Below the pieces are notes generated by a model. The model saw nothing but the letters and a program-made list of their open reading frames with translations. It did no database searches and was not told where the DNA came from. Positions 51,641 through 63,794 of a DNA stretch of 64,000 bases are shown here, piece by piece. The DNA is taken from assembly GCA_007922305.1 (NCBI GenBank), contig ML677365.1:13229931-13293930 (forward strand). Direction: 5' to 3'. Positions within the stretch are counted from its first letter, which is position 1; every line of letters begins with the position of its first letter. Source of the DNA: Dermatemys mawii. Its lineage: Eukaryota > Chordata > Testudines > Dermatemydidae. The position numbers were made by a program, and so were the translations under genes.

Positions 51641-52862
51641 ACCTGTCCTCATCGACCAGTTAAGTTTAACAGAAATTAAAAAGTACAGTGACTAAAGTGA
51701 AATTCCTACAAGCTTCATGGACACTTTTCAAAGACACTATAATAGAGGCCCAACTTAAATGTACACCCCCAAGTAAAAAACACAGGCAAACAACTAAAAA
51801 AGAGTCACCGTGGATTAACCACCATGTAAAAGGAGCAGTGAGAGATAAAAAGGCATCTTTTAAAAAGTGGAAGTCAAATCCTAGTGAGGTATTTAGAAAG
51901 GATCATAAACACTGCCAAATTAAATGTAAAAATGTAACAAGAAATGCCAAAAAGGAGTTTGAAGAACAGCTAGCCAGAAACTCAAAAGGTAGTAACAAAA
52001 TGTTTTTTTAAATACATCAGAAGCAGGAAGCTTGCTAAACAACCAGTGGGGCCCCTGAACGATCGAGATATAAAAGGAGCACTTAAAGACAATAAAGTCA
52101 TGGCAGAGAAACGAAATGAAGTCTTTGCTTCAGTCTTCACGGTTGAGGACATTAGGGAGATTCCCAAACCTGAGCTGTCTTTGGAAGGTGACAGATCTGA
52201 GGAATTGTCACAGATTGAAGTGTCACTAGAGGAGGTTTTGGACTAATAGATAAATTTAACTGTAACGAGTCACTGGGACCAGATGGCATTCACCCAAGAG
52301 TTCTGAAAAAACTCATGTGAAATTGAGGAACTATTAACTATGGTGTGTAACCTGTCCTTTAAATCAGCTTCTGTACCCAATGACTGGAAGATAGCTAATG
52401 TAACACCAATATTTAAAAAAAAATTTATAGGCTGGTAAGTCTAACATCCATACCAGGCAAATTAGTTGAAACAATATTAAAGAATAAACTTGTCAGGCAC
52501 ATAGAAGAACATAAATTGTTTGGCAAAAGTCAACATGGTTTCTGTAAAGAGAAATCATGTCTTACTAAGCTAGTAGAGTTCTTTGAAGGGGTCAACAAAC
52601 GTGGACAAGGGAGAATCCAGGAGACATAATGTACTTAAATTTCCAGAAAGCCTTTGACAAGGTCTCTCACCAAAAGCTCTTGTGTAAATTCAGTTGTCAT
52701 GGGGTCAGAGGGAAGAGCCTTTCATGGATTGAGAACTGGTTAAAAGATAGGGAACAAAGGGTTGGAATAAATGGTAAATTTTCAGTCTGGAGAGAGGTAA
52801 CTAGTGGTGTTCCTTAAGGGCAAGTCCTAGAACAAATCCTATTCAACTTATTCATTAATGAT

Positions 52863-53150
52863 TTGGAGGAAGGGGTAAACAGTGCGGTGGCAAAGTTTGC
52901 AGATGATGCTAAACTGCTCACAATAAAGACCAAAGCAGACTGTGAAGAACTTCAAAAAGATCTCACAAAACTAAGTGATTGGGCAACAAAATGGCAAATG
53001 AAATTTAATGTGGATAAATGTAAAGTAATGCACATTGGAAAAAATAACCCCAACTATACATACAATATGATGGGGGCTAATTTAGCTAAAACTAATCAGG
53101 AAAAAGATCTTGGAGTCATTGTGGATACTTCTCTAAAGACATCCATGTAG
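52863..53150 (+). pseudogene. LINE reverse transcriptase fragment with FADD
   Basis: This 95-codon frame spans the catalytic FADDAKLL box and thumb (LTKLSDWATKWQMKFNVDKC). It belongs to the 51660-54225 LINE; the preceding part is in a neighbouring frame after a stop at 52815-52817. Confidence 0.85.
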
Positions 53151-53445
53151 TGTGCAGCGGCAGTCAAAAAAAGCAAACAGGATGTTAGGAATCATTTAAA
53201 GAGAGAGAGAGAATAAGGCAGAGAATAGCTTATTGCCATTATATAAATCCATGGTGCACCCACATCTTGACTCCTACGTACAAATGTGGTCTCATCTCAA
53301 AAAAGATATACTGGCATTAGAAAAGGTTCAGAGAAGGGCAACTAAAATGATTAGGAGTTTGGAACAGGTCCCATATGAGGAGAGATTAAAGCGGCGAGGA
53401 CTTTTCATCTTGGAAAAGAGGAGACTAAGGGGGGATATGATAGAG

Positions 53446-53756
53446 CAGGGGTAGGCAACGTATGGCACGTGTGCCAAAAGTGGCACGCAAACTGATTTTC
53501 ACTGGCACTCACACTGCCTGGCTCCTGGCTACTGGTCTGGGTGGCTCTGCATTTTAATTTAATTTTAAATGAAGCTTCTTAAACATTTTAAAAACCTTAT
53601 TTACTTTACAAACAACAAAAGGTCAGTTCTATATTATAGACAAAGAAAGAGACTTTCTAAAAACGTTAAAATGTATTGCTGGCACATGAAACCTTAATTT
53701 ACAGTGAATAAATGAAGACTTGGCACATCTCTTCTGAAAGGTTGCCAGTCTCTCTG
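53446..53756. mobile_element. hAT MITE nested in the LINE
   Basis: It begins caggggtaggcaacgtatgg and ends in a diverged inverse (ggttgccagtctctctg). The flanks tgatagag (53438-53445) and tgacagag (53755-53762) are an 8-bp duplication with one change; the last two element bases are shared with the right copy. LINE text (gatatgatagag / ttatataaaatcatgag) is continuous once it is removed. Confidence 0.82.
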
Positions 53757-54407
53757 ACAGAGTTATATAAAATCATGAGTGGTGTAGAGAAAGTGAATAT
53801 GGAAAAGTTATTGACTTGTTCCCATAATATAAGAACTAAGGGGCCACCAAATGAAATTAATGGGCAGCAGGTTTAAAACAAATAACAGGAAGTTCTTCTT
53901 CACACAGTGCATAGTCAATCTGTGGGACTCCTTGCCTGAGAAGGTTGTAAAGGCTAGGACTATAACAGGGTTTAAAAGAGAACTGGATAAATTCATGAAG
54001 GTTAAGTCCATTAATGGCTGTTAGCCAGGATGGGTAAGGAATGGGGTCCCTGGCTTCTGTTTGTCAGAGCGGGGTGATGGATGGCAGGAGAGAGATCGCT
54101 TGGTCATTGCCTGTTGGGTCTACTCACTCTGCAGCACTTGGCATTGGTCGCTGTTGGTAAACAGGATACTGGGCTGGATGGACCTTTGGGCTGACCCAGT
54201 ATGGCCATTTTTCTGTTCTAAGTTATGGAAACACAGCAAAGTTACCATTCTGGCAAACAGCATGATATAGAGGAATGGTGAAGTCTTGTTCGTTCTCCAA
54301 GTAACATCTGAGAGCACAGGAAAGATTCAAACCAGACTTATTGTATATTCTAGCCATAAACCAAGCCACTCACCATTTCTAATTTAAAGTATTCCATATA
54401 AAATTAG

Positions 54408-54764
54408 GACTGCAAGCTATCTAAAATCCTTCCTGCCACATGGGGCCACAGCAGTGGTACCCCTAACTCACCCAGCAGTATCGTCAATCTATCCAGCTAC
54501 ACACTCAGCCCGGCAGAAGAGTCTGTCCTATCTCGAGGACTCTCATTCTGCCCCACCACCCCCACAAACATGATACAATTCTGTGGTGATCTGGAAGCCT
54601 ACTTTCGCCGTCTCCAACTCAAAGAATACTTTCAAGACTACATAGAACAGCACACTGATACACAGACACCATCCCACCAGCAGCACAAGAAGAAGAACTC
54701 CACATGGACTCCCCCTGAGGGTCGAAATGACAGTCTGGACCTATACATAGAATGCTTCCGCTGA
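54408..54764 (+). pseudogene. Penelope ORF N-terminal part, ending in a premature TGA
   Basis: The frame reads from DCKLSKILPATWGHSSG through YTLSPAEESVLSRGLSF and DLEAYFRRLQLKEYFQDYIE to ECFR, then TGA. This TGA is in the same frame as the main ORF and sits where Arg (CGA) would fit (CGC TGA CGT). A C-to-T change at a CpG site would explain it. The true N-terminus is probably missing with the 5' end. Confidence 0.82.
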
Positions 54765-54782
54765 CGTGCACAGGCAGAAATT

Positions 54783-56723
54783 GTGGAAAAACAACATCGC
54801 CTGCCTCACAACCTAAGTCGAGCAGAACGCAATGCTATCCACAGCCTCAGAAACAACCCTGACATCATAATCAAAGAGGCTGATAGAGGAGGTGCTGTTG
54901 TCATCATGGACAGGTCTGACTACCAAAAGGAGGCTACCAGACAACTCTCCAACACCAATTTCTACAGGCCACTTCCCTCAGATCCCACTGAAGAATATAC
55001 TAAGAAACTGCACCGTCTACTCAGGACACTCCCTACATTAACACAGGAACAAATTAACATACCCTTAGAACCCCGACCAGGGTTATTCTATCTTTTACCC
55101 AAGATCCACAAACCTGGAAATCCTGGACGCCCCATCATCTCGGGCATTGGCACTCTCACTGAAGGACTGTCTGGATATGTGGACACTGTACTCAGACCCT
55201 ACGCCACCAGCACTCCCAACTATCTCTGTGACACCACCGACTTCCTGAGAACACTACAATGCAGTGGTGACCTTCCAGAAAACACCATCCTAGCCACCAT
55301 GGATGTAGAGGCTCTCTACACAAACATCCCACACAAAGTTGGAATACAAGCTGTCAGGAATAGTATCCCTGATGATGCCACAGCACAAGTGGTTGCTGAG
55401 CTCTGTGCCTTTATCCTCATACACAATTATTTCAAATTTGGTGACAATATATACCTCCAGACCAGTGGCACCGCTATGGGCACCCGCATGGCCCCACAGT
55501 ATGCCAACATCTTTATGGCTGACCTGCAACAACGCTTCCTCAAATCTCGTTCACTCACGCCCCTCATCTATCTACACTACATTGATGACATCTTCATCAT
55601 CTGGACCCATGGGAAAGAAATTCTGGAAGAATTCCACCATGATTTCAACAGCTTCCACCCCACCATCCATCTCAGCCTGGACCAGTCTACACAGGAGGTC
55701 CACTTCCTGGACACCACGGTGCAAATTAGTGATGGCCACATCACCACCACCCTATACCAAAAACCTACCGACAGCTATGCCTACCTTCATGCCACCAGCT
55801 TCCACCCCGGGCACACCACACGATCCATTGTCTACAGCCAAGCACTGAGGTACAATCGTACTTGCTCCAATCCCTCAGACGGAGACCAACACCTACAAGA
55901 TCTCCACCAAGCTTTCTCAAAACTACAATACCCGCACAAGGAAATAAGGACACAGATCAACAGAGCCAGATGTGTACCCAGAAGCCTGCTGCTGCAAGAC
56001 AAGCCCAAGAAAGAAAACAACAGACCACCACTGGCCATCACCTACAGTCCTCAGTTAAAGCCTCTCCAACGCATCATCAGTGATCTACAACCCACCCTGG
56101 ACAACAATCCCTCACTTTCACAGGCCTTGGGAGGCAGGCCAGTCCTGGCCTACAACCAACCTGCCAACCTCAAGCATATTCTCACCAGCAACAGCACACC
56201 GCGCCATAATAACTCTAACTCAGGAACCAGTCCATGCAACAAACCTCGTTGCCAACTCTGCCCACACATCTACACCAGCAACACCATCACAGGACCAAAC
56301 CAGACCAGCCACACCGTCACTGGTTCATTCACCTGCACATCTACCAATGTAATATACGCCATTATGTGCCAGCAATGTCCCTCTGCTATGTACATCGGCC
56401 AAACTGGACAGTCCCTACGAAAAAGGATAAATGGACACAAATCAGATGTCAGGAATGGCAATATTCAAAAACCTATAGGAGAGCACTTCAGCCTCACCGG
56501 ACACACCATAAAAGATTTAAAGGTCAGCATTTTGCAGCAAAAAAACTTCAAGTCCAGACTGCAAAGAGAGACTGCAGAGCTGCAATTCATTTGCAAATTT
56601 GACACAATCAATTTGGGACTGAATAGAGATTTTGAATGGCTAGCTAACTACAAAAGCAGCTTCTCTTCTCTCGCTATTCACACCTCCAGTTCAGCTGCTA
56701 GAGGAACACCTCACCCTCCCTGA
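54783..56723 (+). CDS. Penelope reverse transcriptase-GIY-YIG protein
   Basis: This 646-codon frame carries the Penelope RT: EADRGGAVVIMDRSDYQKEA (near residue 37), FYLLPKIHKPGNPGRPIISG (near 99-120), ATMDVEALYTNIPH (near 172), QTSGTAMGTRMAPQYANIF and the catalytic YIDDIFIIW at about residue 266. Then a CNKPRCQLC cysteine motif precedes the GIY-YIG endonuclease: VIYAIMCQQC at about 523 and MYIGQTGQSLRKRINGHKSD at about 536. No stop interrupts it after 54783. Reverse transcriptase and endonuclease motifs appear complete. As the 5' part ends in a stop, only this shorter protein could be made if transcribed. This is an old retroelement, not a host gene. Confidence 0.9.
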   Translation: MEKQHRLPHNLSRAERNAIHSLRNNPDIIIKEADRGGAVVIMDRSDYQKEATRQLSNTNFYRPLPSDPTEEYTKKLHRLLRTLPTLTQEQINIPLEPRPGLFYLLPKIHKPGNPGRPIISGIGTLTEGLSGYVDTVLRPYATSTPNYLCDTTDFLRTLQCSGDLPENTILATMDVEALYTNIPHKVGIQAVRNSIPDDATAQVVAELCAFILIHNYFKFGDNIYLQTSGTAMGTRMAPQYANIFMADLQQRFLKSRSLTPLIYLHYIDDIFIIWTHGKEILEEFHHDFNSFHPTIHLSLDQSTQEVHFLDTTVQISDGHITTTLYQKPTDSYAYLHATSFHPGHTTRSIVYSQALRYNRTCSNPSDGDQHLQDLHQAFSKLQYPHKEIRTQINRARCVPRSLLLQDKPKKENNRPPLAITYSPQLKPLQRIISDLQPTLDNNPSLSQALGGRPVLAYNQPANLKHILTSNSTPRHNNSNSGTSPCNKPRCQLCPHIYTSNTITGPNQTSHTVTGSFTCTSTNVIYAIMCQQCPSAMYIGQTGQSLRKRINGHKSDVRNGNIQKPIGEHFSLTGHTIKDLKVSILQQKNFKSRLQRETAELQFICKFDTINLGLNRDFEWLANYKSSFSSLAIHTSSSAARGTPHPP

Positions 56724-56819
56724 TTAGAGATAACAAGCTGGTTCAGCCTCATTGGACTAACCTTGTTATCTCCCACCTGTTTCTTGCCTATCTATTTATT
56801 CCTGCCCCTGGATACTTCC

Positions 56820-56870
56820 ACTGCATGCATCCGACGAAGTGGGTATTAACCCACGAAAGCTTATGCTCTA
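56820..56870 (+). ncRNA. Hammerhead-like ribozyme motif in Penelope tail
   Basis: Core text ccgacga (56831-56837) is followed by a 5-bp stem (56839-56843 with 56850-56854, loop of six) and then gaaa (56855-56858), with gcat/atgc pairing outside. This matches the hammerhead layout (CUGANGA, stem II, GAAA) reported for Penelope-like elements, except that the core U4 is C and there is an extra A before stem II. Probably a decayed relative; cleavage activity is doubtful. Confidence 0.55.
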
Positions 56871-56926
56871 AAATTTTAGTTAGTCTTTAAGGTGCCACAG
56901 GTCTCTTTGTCACTCATGTAAAATTA

Positions 56927-57789
56927 AATTCAGTGTTCCATCTACAGTATGTTGATCTTTACTCCTTTCATGCCCAGAGAGAAACTGGTCCCACTCAAGT
57001 TGCCCACTGCCCATTCCTCAGGCAGGAGACCAGTGTAGTCCCAGCAATCGAGAGGTGGTGATTTCAGTGATGAAGTCCTTATGCTTTGGAGTTATATTCC
57101 ATGACAACTGTAGGGGGGTGAAAGTTTTATATACATGAAAATTTCAGCACCGAAGCTTATGCCTACTGCATTTGTGTCAAGTGCTAGGACCTGGACAGAG
57201 ATGCGGAGCTATTTGGCTGAATCACCCAGCCAGATCGTTATGTTATTTTTTTGACCAACAAGTATAAAAGGAGTTTAATGTCTAAGGCAGAGAAAATAGG
57301 AGCAATGGGACATAGGAATAGTTCAGGGAGAAACCGTAGGAATAGCCCAGGTAAGGAAAGAATCTGAACCCAAGTTTGTTTCAGTTTAGAATAAAGACAA
57401 ACTCCAGGATGGGGTAAAATTGTACCATATCCAGTGTGTGTTTGCTGCTAGGAAGAGTAACACCATTTTCAGTGTGGCTGGGAGAGAGAAAAGTCACTGT
57501 TCAGCCTACTAATGTGTAAGTGGAAAAGCTATTCTCTCAACTCCCACAACATTACCAGTATGTGCTCATGATGTAATGAAAAGTATATATAGATCACAAA
57601 CTCAGTCTGCAAAAGTTAGTTTCAGATAGCATGATGGCAAAGTCAGGAACACTGTATTTTGCCCTTTCAAGTGAAATAAAGCAGGTACTAGGAGCACTGG
57701 TAATAGAATTAGGATGATGGAGAATGCTGTAATAGAGAAACCAAGAGCAAATATCAAGTCAGTCTGCAAAGCTCAGTTGTGTGATTATG
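56927..57789. other. Intergenic, no supported feature
   Basis: AT-rich sequence without recognised element or exon. Confidence 0.55.
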
Positions 57790-58720
57790 CTGCTTACATA
57801 GAATCATTGAATATCAGGGTTGGAAGGGACCTCAGGAGGTCATCTAGTCCAACCACCTGCTCAAAGCAGGACCAATCCCCAACTAAATCATCCCAAGCCT
57901 GACCTTAAAAACCTCTAAGGAAGGAGATTCCACCACCTCCCTAGATAACCCATTCCAGTGCTTCATCACTCTCCTAGTGAAAAAGTTTTGCCTAATATCC
58001 AACCTAAACCTCCCCCGCCCCTGCAATTTGAGACCATTACTCCTTGTTCTGTCATCTGGTACCACTGAGAATAGTCTAGATCCATAAAGCCTGGAATTTC
58101 ACATTTGTGTTTGTTTGCTGTGTAACTGTTATGCATTTTCCCCTTCCTTACTATTTCAGCTTTGAATCTGTGATTTTTCCAGTGCTTAATTTGTGCTGGG
58201 GTTTGCCCCAGCACCTCTGGGCTTGGCAGTTCATAGCCCCAGTCATTCTGGACCTTATCCCTACCCTCCACTATATCTACCTCTCCCCCCATCTTAGTGT
58301 CATCTGCGAACTTGTTGAGGGTGCAATTCATCCCATTATCCAGATCATTAATAAAAATGTTGAACAAAACCAGCCCCAGGACTGACCCCTGGGGTACTCA
58401 TTGCATCTAGACCACATTTCCCTAGTTTGCTTATGAGAATGTCATGTGAGACACTATCAAAAGCCTTACTACAATCAAGATATATCGTGTCTATTGATTT
58501 CCCCAACCCTATCCATTAGGTCAGTAACTTTGTCAAAGAAGGAAATTAGGTAGGTTTGGCATGATTTGTTCTTGACAAATCAATGCTGGCTATTCCTAAT
58601 AACCCTGTTATCCTGTGGGTGCTTACAAACCGATTATTTAATAATGCGTTACAGTGTTTTTTCAGGTATCAAAGTTAGGTTGATCTGTCTATAACTCCGC
58701 GTCCTCTTTGATGATCCAAG
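57790..58720 (-). mobile_element. CR1 LINE, antisense
   Basis: On the minus strand the right part (58720-58225) gives RT text in broken frames, including [20 protein letters not shown] and [16 protein letters not shown], and the left part (58080-57790) the 3' end [20 protein letters not shown] to the terminus 'ggttggaagggacctcagga' complement. About 130 bp between them (58090-58225) are foreign. It is a third, independent CR1 copy with intact catalytic FADD. Confidence 0.88.
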
Positions 58721-59340
58721 AGCAAGGATCACAGCACAGCACAGAAATATCAGCTACTGGATCCAGGAGGAGGGAAGAAAGCAGTTAATGGAAGATGGAA
58801 GAGCTCAGAGCTTTTAGAAGAAAAGAAGCCCCACCCATTAGGCTGCCAGGGTCGCCTCTGCAATTATCCTTACAGAATGGCCGGAGGCTCATTGTAACTA
58901 AGAGCTGTTCTATGAGCAGCAGGCCAATTATTCTTCCTAAGATGGTTGGAAGAAAAACCATGAGGGAGCTGGTAAGACAGCAGGTTTTTTACATCCCCCA
59001 CATCTCTCCACTTTTCTTTCTGGGCATAGTCCTTGAGGAAACCCCAGATGAATTTTGATAGAACGATGCCTGTGAACTGTTCTCACATTTGCAGCCTTCA
59101 ACGTGTTCCTAAAGTTGGGGGAGGAAGAGGTGGCACTTCATGTCCCTGGCACATTAGTTGGTTGATATCCATTTCATGGCCCCACCAGGACATGGGCAAT
59201 GTCAGGCATTGCTGGGCCATTTCTTAGTCTCATGGACCAGCTCAGTGTTCCACAAGGATGGGACCACTATTGCTTATTTACATACTGAACACGACACTGA
59301 CACAGAAAGCTTGGATTCCTAAGGACAAGATCATTGCACT
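58721..59340. other. Intergenic, no supported feature
   Basis: No exon or repeat recognised; a short frame at 58795-59058 has no family resemblance and no splice-site support. Confidence 0.5.
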
Positions 59341-59341
59341 A

Positions 59342-59643
59342 AGGGTACGTCTTCACTACCTGCCAGATTGATGGGTAGCAATCAATCGTTTGGCGATCGA
59401 TTTATTGCATCTCGTTAAGACGCGATAAATCGATCACCAGCGGCGCCCCCATCAACTCTGGAACTCCAGCTTGCCGCAAGGCGCAAGCTGGAGTCGATGG
59501 GGGAGCACACCTTCACCATGAGGATGGCAGATAAGTCGGCCGAAGATACGCCAACTTCAGCTATGTTATTCATGTAGCTGAAGTTGCGTATCTTCGGTCG
59601 ATCTCCCCCCTCCTCCCCACCCCCCGTAGACCAGGCCTCAGGG
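59342..59643. mobile_element. Palindrome-rich MITE (family of 33265)
   Basis: It starts 'agggtacgtcttcactac' and ends 'gtagaccaggcctca'. Inside are an atcgattta / taaatcgat palindrome and a longer foldback: 59540-59566 with 59572-59597, complementary except for one bulge and one mismatch. Same family as 33265-33492. Probably Harbinger-type; no coding. Confidence 0.78.
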
Positions 59644-62600
59644 AACATATGGCAAGATTTAAAAAAGGAGGCCCAGGTAATCTGAAAGAAAAGCTACCCT
59701 CTTGTGTTTCCTTGTCTACAGTGGTTATGCACTGTATTTCCACCTCATTTCTTCCGCCACTGCTTTTGTACAGTCACATTCTCTGCTTCATCTAACTACA
59801 TTTTTTTGAGGGCAGGCTAGGGCGCCTTATTTGGTTTCCTTTTCTCCTCATAACTCTTTTGTCAACCAGCCTTCTGTGCCATTTTATGCTGGAGGGCAAC
59901 ATATAGCCCTTAGGAAACATATAATGATAAAATAATCATCACTGATATCATCAGCCACTGGGTTTGCTTTAATGCTTTATTTACTGTATCCTGTGTCCCA
60001 TCATGGTGTCATTTCCCTAATTCACTGCCACAGGCTACTAGTCCAACACAAAACTCAGTCAAAATACATAAGGGAAATTTTGTGCACAGTTGCTGAGCTA
60101 TTGAGAAGATATCATGGTAGAAATTTGGCTAATTACTGTATCTGTTTTCAGGACAAATCCATTAGGCAGAGTTCCATCTGCATAATTATGAAATAACTAT
60201 TTTTGTCATCTTGTCCCTAATCTCTCCACTTGCATTTCTTCTATTGGCTGATTTCATTCTCTTCCAGCCCATTAGACTGGCAAGCTTTAAGAAACAAAAC
60301 TTCATGGCAAGTAGGTTTTTTTCCAAGCTCTTCCAAACCCACTCTTTGGCTATTGATAGTACTTCTGAACATGTCCTCAATGCCACTGTACTTAGCAATA
60401 TATCATCTTTCTCTCTTGCATCTGTTCTATGTAAGTGGAAACATTAACACATGCTGGCTGGATTACAAGATTCAAATGATACCACACGAAGCAGGAGCAA
60501 CTGCCAAGCAGTGAGCAGTTGTTGCCACTTTTATTTTCTTTGTGTCACAGCTGTTAATCTCTTCCTTTATTGGTGCTGCTGCTAAGCATAGCTCTGAATT
60601 AAGGGGATCTAGGCAGTCCCAAGCCAACAAAAAATAGGCTCATTTTTGCCTAGAAAAAGAAGTTGTCTTTTCAGATCGTTTACCATTCTAGGTGATAAAC
60701 TGGAACAACTCTGAGGTTATGTTGTAGTGTTTCAGCAACGCTTTTTTGAATAGACATACAATAAATCAAACTCTTGGAAATGTAGGGGTGGAAGGGACAT
60801 GAAGAGGTCACCATACCATCTCTAAACTGTTGTACAGTACAATGTATTTGGCCTACAGGCAAAGCACTTTACATGTTCTTCCAGAGGGAATGAAATATCA
60901 CACGCTGTGGCTCAGATCCTCAGCTGATTGGTGGGCACCACAGAATTCAGTAGAACATTGATTTACATAAGCAGAGGACATGGGCTATCCATTACTGGCA
61001 TGTTGCAACAAGGGTCAGGAGGAGCAGGGGTGTTGTGGTAAACTGCCCTCGCCCAGCCATGCCCCATCCTTTTCACGTCCTCTCTCCCCTACCACCAGCT
61101 CTTGCCCCCTCTGGGGTGAAGTAGATGTTGAGGAGAATTTTAGGACTAGGTATAATTTCCACTACGTTATAAATGTTGCAACCAAACCACAGCACCCAGC
61201 AGTATGTTAAAGTGCTATAGAATGTATGTGCCTGCCAGTTGTTTATAAAACCAAGGACTGTTAAGATTTCCTCTATTTGCAGAATGAATTCAATATGAAA
61301 TATAAAGTGTTGTTGCAAACTAAGGTGAAGGTGTGTGATTGTATTTCTTAAAGCAGAACAGTGAAGCTGTTGTCTTTGCTGATCAGTTGTATGCCTCAGC
61401 GCAGGCCCATGAGAGTGCAGGCTGTGGAAGTGAAGGAATGAGAGGGCTAGTGCTAGCAAAGATTTCCATAAAATCGGTCAGACGGATTCAGTTATTTCTG
61501 TGGTCGCTCTGCAGACCATATCTGGAACAGAGGCAGCTCAGCTGTTAATTCTATAACAAAAAACAAAGTGCAAGACTCGAGCACACACACTTGCCAAAAT
61601 CAAATTCAGTGGTAGCTAACATCCAGGGTAGCACACTAATCTCAAGTTGTCATATCAAAGCAAGGTGACACATCAGCTGCTGCCAATCCTTTTTGCCTAA
61701 ATATACCCAGGGAAAACCCTGGCTGGAGGACAGTGGGAAAGGGTATAAATGGTGATTTTGGAGCAAGGGGGAGTTAGTGATCCACTTCTTCTCCTACAGC
61801 TTGTTGGGATAAATCTTTTTTCCTCTTTGCTTTCCACCTATATAATTTGACTACTCAGATTCAGGGGTTAGTGTATACAAACTCTGGTGCCTATATCACG
61901 ATGATAGAGAAACACATGGTCCAACTTCGTGCGATTTCTGTTGAAGTCAAGGGATTTGATTCTTCTCTGACTTATTGCAATTGTATGGTGGTGCATTCCA
62001 GTGATTTCAGTAGTGTTACTCCTGACTCAGGTGGTGTTAGCAGGTTTGCAGATGCTGGAAGGAACAGCAATGTTTTTGAATAGCTCCACTCTTTCTTTCA
62101 GAGACATATGGGACAGAAGTTTTGGGTAGCTGCATATGTGTCCTGAAGACTCGTATGTGGTATCCCATTATGTCACTCCTCATATTCAGCATGCACACGG
62201 TATCCTCAGCTTGCTGAAATAATTACATTAGACACACAATCATAGAAATATAGGGCTGGAAGAGACCTCAAGAGGTCATCAAGTCAGATGCTTGTAAAAT
62301 CTTTAATAATGAATAATAGAAAAGGGCACAGAGATCCCTTTTCCACTGATCCCATGTAAATAACAGATATGTGAACATCTGTCATGCCCATGACGCTATC
62401 TGAAGATGAGACAAATATTCTACTCATGCATAGAAAGGCATCAGAATCCCATTTTGGGCAACCAGATCTAAAGCCATAAGTCCTCAATCAATCCCTGCGC
62501 TGCTGTCAGTGGATTATGAGTGTAGTCCAGGGGATTCTAGGTTGCGGGTTGCAGTATAGGGGAGCCATAACTCCATAGCATCCTTTTCCTCCCAAACATA

Positions 62601-63789
62601 ATAGCAGGAGTGAGTGCAATGGAATTTTGAGAGCAGAAAAGGGGTGTTACGCCTTGCATTATCCTCTGTTGGCCCCATGGCTATTCCAGTGGATATCATC
62701 TGCAGCTGCTACTATGCAGCAGGGAAGGAAGTGAAGAATCAGAGCTGTTTCACAGAAAAGCTTGGACCTTCATGGATTGGAAGTGCTGTTCTCTAAATCT
62801 TGGGGATCCACATGATTGAGAGGCTGCACCCGAGCCTTTTCCACAGCTCTCCTGGCCCCCCTTGAGGGGAAAATTTGATAGAGAATCATGAGTTGAGCCT
62901 CATAGAGTTATGAGCCACTTCCTCACTTCCCAGTGGGTATTTCCATGGCAGGGTAATAACTTGCAAGCAAATTACCATGTTGGGAGGGTTTTCTTAAATC
63001 TGGTGATTGGCTTTCCATAGGACTGGGCAATGCTGAGTAGCACAAATATATGTTTCATCCTGAAAACTGCCTGCATCACCCATGGTTTTTCTCTGTAGTA
63101 AGATGCATGATGATCTAGGACTATGCAAGTAATTAATGGACTAGTCACTAAATGAATGTGCTTGTTTATGCTGAACTATAAATAGACAGAAGTAGTACAA
63201 ATGGGAAAGTGCCTGTGATGTTACCCGATTGGTGTCATTACTCCGTTAGTTCGGCATATTTCTAGGGCTGGTGCTAATGAAAAGGGAGTATTGCCTCAGG
63301 AAAATGCAGGGCCCTCAGTGAGACATCTGTAATACACATTTGAATGCAGTCTGGGCTAGGAATATTTAAGGGATATGTACATTCCTTATTAGCTTTTTAT
63401 TTAAATATTTTGTAGCAGGGAGGGGGAAGAGCAACTCTCAAGATTTCCTATTGGGGATAATTTTCTATAAAACAGTTGCTCGGCAGCAGCCTGTTGGCTT
63501 GATTGGAAGCTCCAGTATATACTGCCAATGTCATATCAGTGAGTCATTCATTTTTCACATTGCTGTTATGTTGACCTGGCTACCTCCATGCTGAAGGGCT
63601 ACATCTAGCTGCTCAGGAATGGAATTACTATCTGTCAGCTTCTCCTCCTTTATGAGGACAACACAATTAAAAATCTATTTTGAAACCGGGGAAAAATAAG
63701 GAGTCTGTGTCTCTCTCCCCTCCAGCTCTTTAATAAGGTTGTCTGCTGCAGATCCAGTTATAGACCTTTTACAAAATCACTGCTTTGTG
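59644..63789. other. Intergenic, few repeats
   Basis: No host exon supported. Short antisense CR1 tips occur near 60775-60820 and 62240-62285 ('tagggctggaagagacctca'). The rest is AT-rich sequence without recognised features. Confidence 0.55.
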
Positions 63790-63794
63790 TGTCT

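Larger units (their letters stand above)
51660..54225 (+). mobile_element. CR1-clade LINE, long but broken
   Basis: This is the longest LINE in the window. It starts with a KFLQASWTLFKDTIIEAQLK segment (pre-RT region), continues through an RT core (LNFQKAFDKVSHQKLLCKFS, FNLFINDLEEGVNSAVAKFA, then FADDAKLL) and DKCKVMHIGKNNP. It ends with [20 protein letters not shown] and a tail with 'gatactgggctggatggacc'. Stops and frameshifts occur near 52011, 52246, 52817 and 53150. A hAT MITE interrupts it at 53446-53756. The catalytic FADD is intact, but the endonuclease is missing. Confidence 0.88.
54407..56914 (+). mobile_element. Penelope-like element, near-intact, 5'-truncated
   Basis: Penelope-like elements encode one protein with a telomerase-related reverse transcriptase and a GIY-YIG endonuclease. 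Here the element is flanked by a 12-bp duplication, catataaaatta (54395-54406) and catgtaaaatta (56915-56926), with one change. A single frame is open from 54408 to 56720 apart from one TGA at 54762-54764. The 3' tail (56724-56914) carries the hammerhead-like motif and the 'aaggtgccacagg' terminus. It is 2.5 kb and has no host gene nearby. Confidence 0.93.

Noticed and set aside
55339..56602. Other-frame and opposite-strand ORFs over the Penelope element
   Set aside because: They are shadows of the 646-codon Penelope frame, which alone carries RT and GIY-YIG motifs.
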